Below are positions 4,883 to 5,207 of a stretch of 5,207 bases of DNA, piece after piece. The notes under the pieces are model-generated. The model was not told the DNA's origin. It was given only the letters and a program-made list of their open reading frames with translations, and searched no databases. Numbering within the stretch: position 1 is the stretch's first letter; every line of letters starts with the position of its first letter. Origin of the DNA: Nitrospirales bacterium (GTDB lineage: Bacteria > Nitrospirota > Nitrospiria > Nitrospirales > UBA8639). Location: contig BQIY01000213.1 of assembly GCA_021604265.1 (NCBI GenBank), positions 1 to 5,207 of the forward strand, read 5' to 3'. The position numbers and the translations under genes are program-made.

Positions 4883-4919
4883 CTGCCGTGACGATAACCC
4901 CATCGCCGGCAGCTTTTTT
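4883..4919 (+). terminator. Rho-independent terminator on the + strand
   Basis: The lower stem CTGCCG (4883-4888)/CGGCAG (4907-4912) and upper stem ACGAT (4891-4895)/ATCGC (4902-4906, with the outer A-C unpaired) enclose the loop AACCCC. A C and six T follow (4914-4919). A strong GC stem plus U-tract is the classic layout. It would stop a rightward transcript from the dehydrogenase gene, 211 bp upstream, or from a shorter RNA starting after it, just before the convergent GH94-like gene. On the - strand no T-run follows the stem. Confidence 0.8.
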
Positions 4920-4930
4920 GGGAACTCGCT

Positions 4931-5207
4931 TTAGCCTATGCTGACGAGAATGTGATTGATGCCGTCAGTCATTAGGGGGTAAACGTCGGTGCGTGGGATT
5001 CGAACCCCACCGGGGCGGTAGGGATTGTGATCGCGTTTAAATTCCGTTTCGATTCCATTGATGGTGACTGTTTGCACCATCGCCGGTGCATCACTGGCAA
5101 TGGAGTAGATCACGGTGATGGGTTTTTCATTGATGGCAAAAGTAAATTGTAATCCATCCAGTTGTTTTGGCAGGACGGGATCGATGACGACATCGTCATA
5201 CGACAGT
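4931..5207 (-). CDS. C-terminal end of a large GH94-type (cellobiose phosphorylase-like) carbohydrate enzyme, partial
   Basis: The - strand frame is open from the window edge (first full codon at 5206) to TAA at 4933-4931, giving 91 residues. An in-frame GTG at 5113 is internal: the conserved pattern continues upstream of it, so the true start is outside the window. The visible part begins LSYDDVVIDPVLPKQLDGL, passes through FTFAINEKPITVIY and a VQTVTINGIE strand, and ends RPGGVRIPRTDVYPLM, then DGINHILVSIG. This D-P-x-L-P...L-D-G-L start followed by a small beta domain, an Asn-Gly turn and a final DG-x-N-x-hydrophobic strand resembles the C-terminal region of GH94/glycosyltransferase-36-type phosphorylases and their large uncharacterised relatives. 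The catalytic domain is not in view, so substrate and reaction cannot be stated. The gene converges with the dehydrogenase gene. Confidence 0.68.
   Translation of the reverse strand, partial: LSYDDVVIDPVLPKQLDGLQFTFAINEKPITVIYSIASDAPAMVQTVTINGIETEFKRDHNPYRPGGVRIPRTDVYPLMTDGINHILVSIG

Noticed and set aside
4990..5016. A tRNA T-arm look-alike (GGGGTTCGAATCCC on the - strand).
   Set aside because: It lies inside the - strand coding frame (Gly-Gly-Val-Arg-Ile-Pro) of the GH94-like gene. There is no CCA, anticodon arm or acceptor stem around it.

Overview
The window is bacterial: it has Shine-Dalgarno-led genes, a HigB-HigA toxin-antitoxin pair, an IS3-family insertion sequence and a decayed bacterial tRNA-Lys. 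The species cannot be fixed from it. The insertion sequence looks more GC-rich than the flanking intergenic DNA. Long non-coding stretches, an IS, a broken tRNA, a second lone IS end and a TA module together suggest an accessory region that has been invaded and eroded.

Layout, left to right. (1) Positions 1-461 hold the 3' end of a HigB-type toxin gene and the complete downstream higA antitoxin gene on the + strand. The higA ribosome binding site overlaps the higB stop codon. (2) Positions 462-787 are non-coding with one imperfect hairpin. (3) Positions 788-2037 are a complete, apparently intact 1250-bp IS3-family element whose genes lie on the - strand. It has imperfect inverted repeats, a 3-bp ATC target duplication, orfA and orfB overlapping by ATGA, and an A7 slippery site for a -1 frameshifted OrfAB transposase. 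(4) Starting 14 bp beyond the IS, positions 2052-2127 on the - strand are a tRNA-Lys(CTT) whose 3' three quarters are well kept and whose 5' part is ruined. (5) Positions 2128-3101 carry no convincing normal-sized gene. They include a 32-codon - strand ORF behind an almost perfect Shine-Dalgarno sequence. (6) Positions 3102-3560 (+) encode an unrecognised 152-residue protein with three predicted membrane segments. (7) Positions 3694-4671 (+) encode a short-chain dehydrogenase/reductase-like protein with the Asn-Ser-Tyr-Lys active-site set. (8) Positions 4672-4930 are non-coding: a solitary IS end related to the complete IS, two hairpins and a strong + strand terminator. (9) Positions 4931-5207 (-) are the C-terminal 91 residues of a protein resembling the C-terminal region of large GH94-type (cellobiose phosphorylase-like) carbohydrate enzymes.

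How the genes relate: higB and higA form one operon in which HigA neutralises HigB and normally represses the promoter. OrfA and OrfB cooperate in IS transposition. The membrane protein and the dehydrogenase share a strand but are 133 bp apart, so a functional link is only a guess. The GH94-like gene converges on them. I found no clear new multi-gene system. The items most worth following are the unrecognised membrane protein, the small ORF with the exceptional ribosome binding site, and the structured RNA/terminator tract at 4786-4919.
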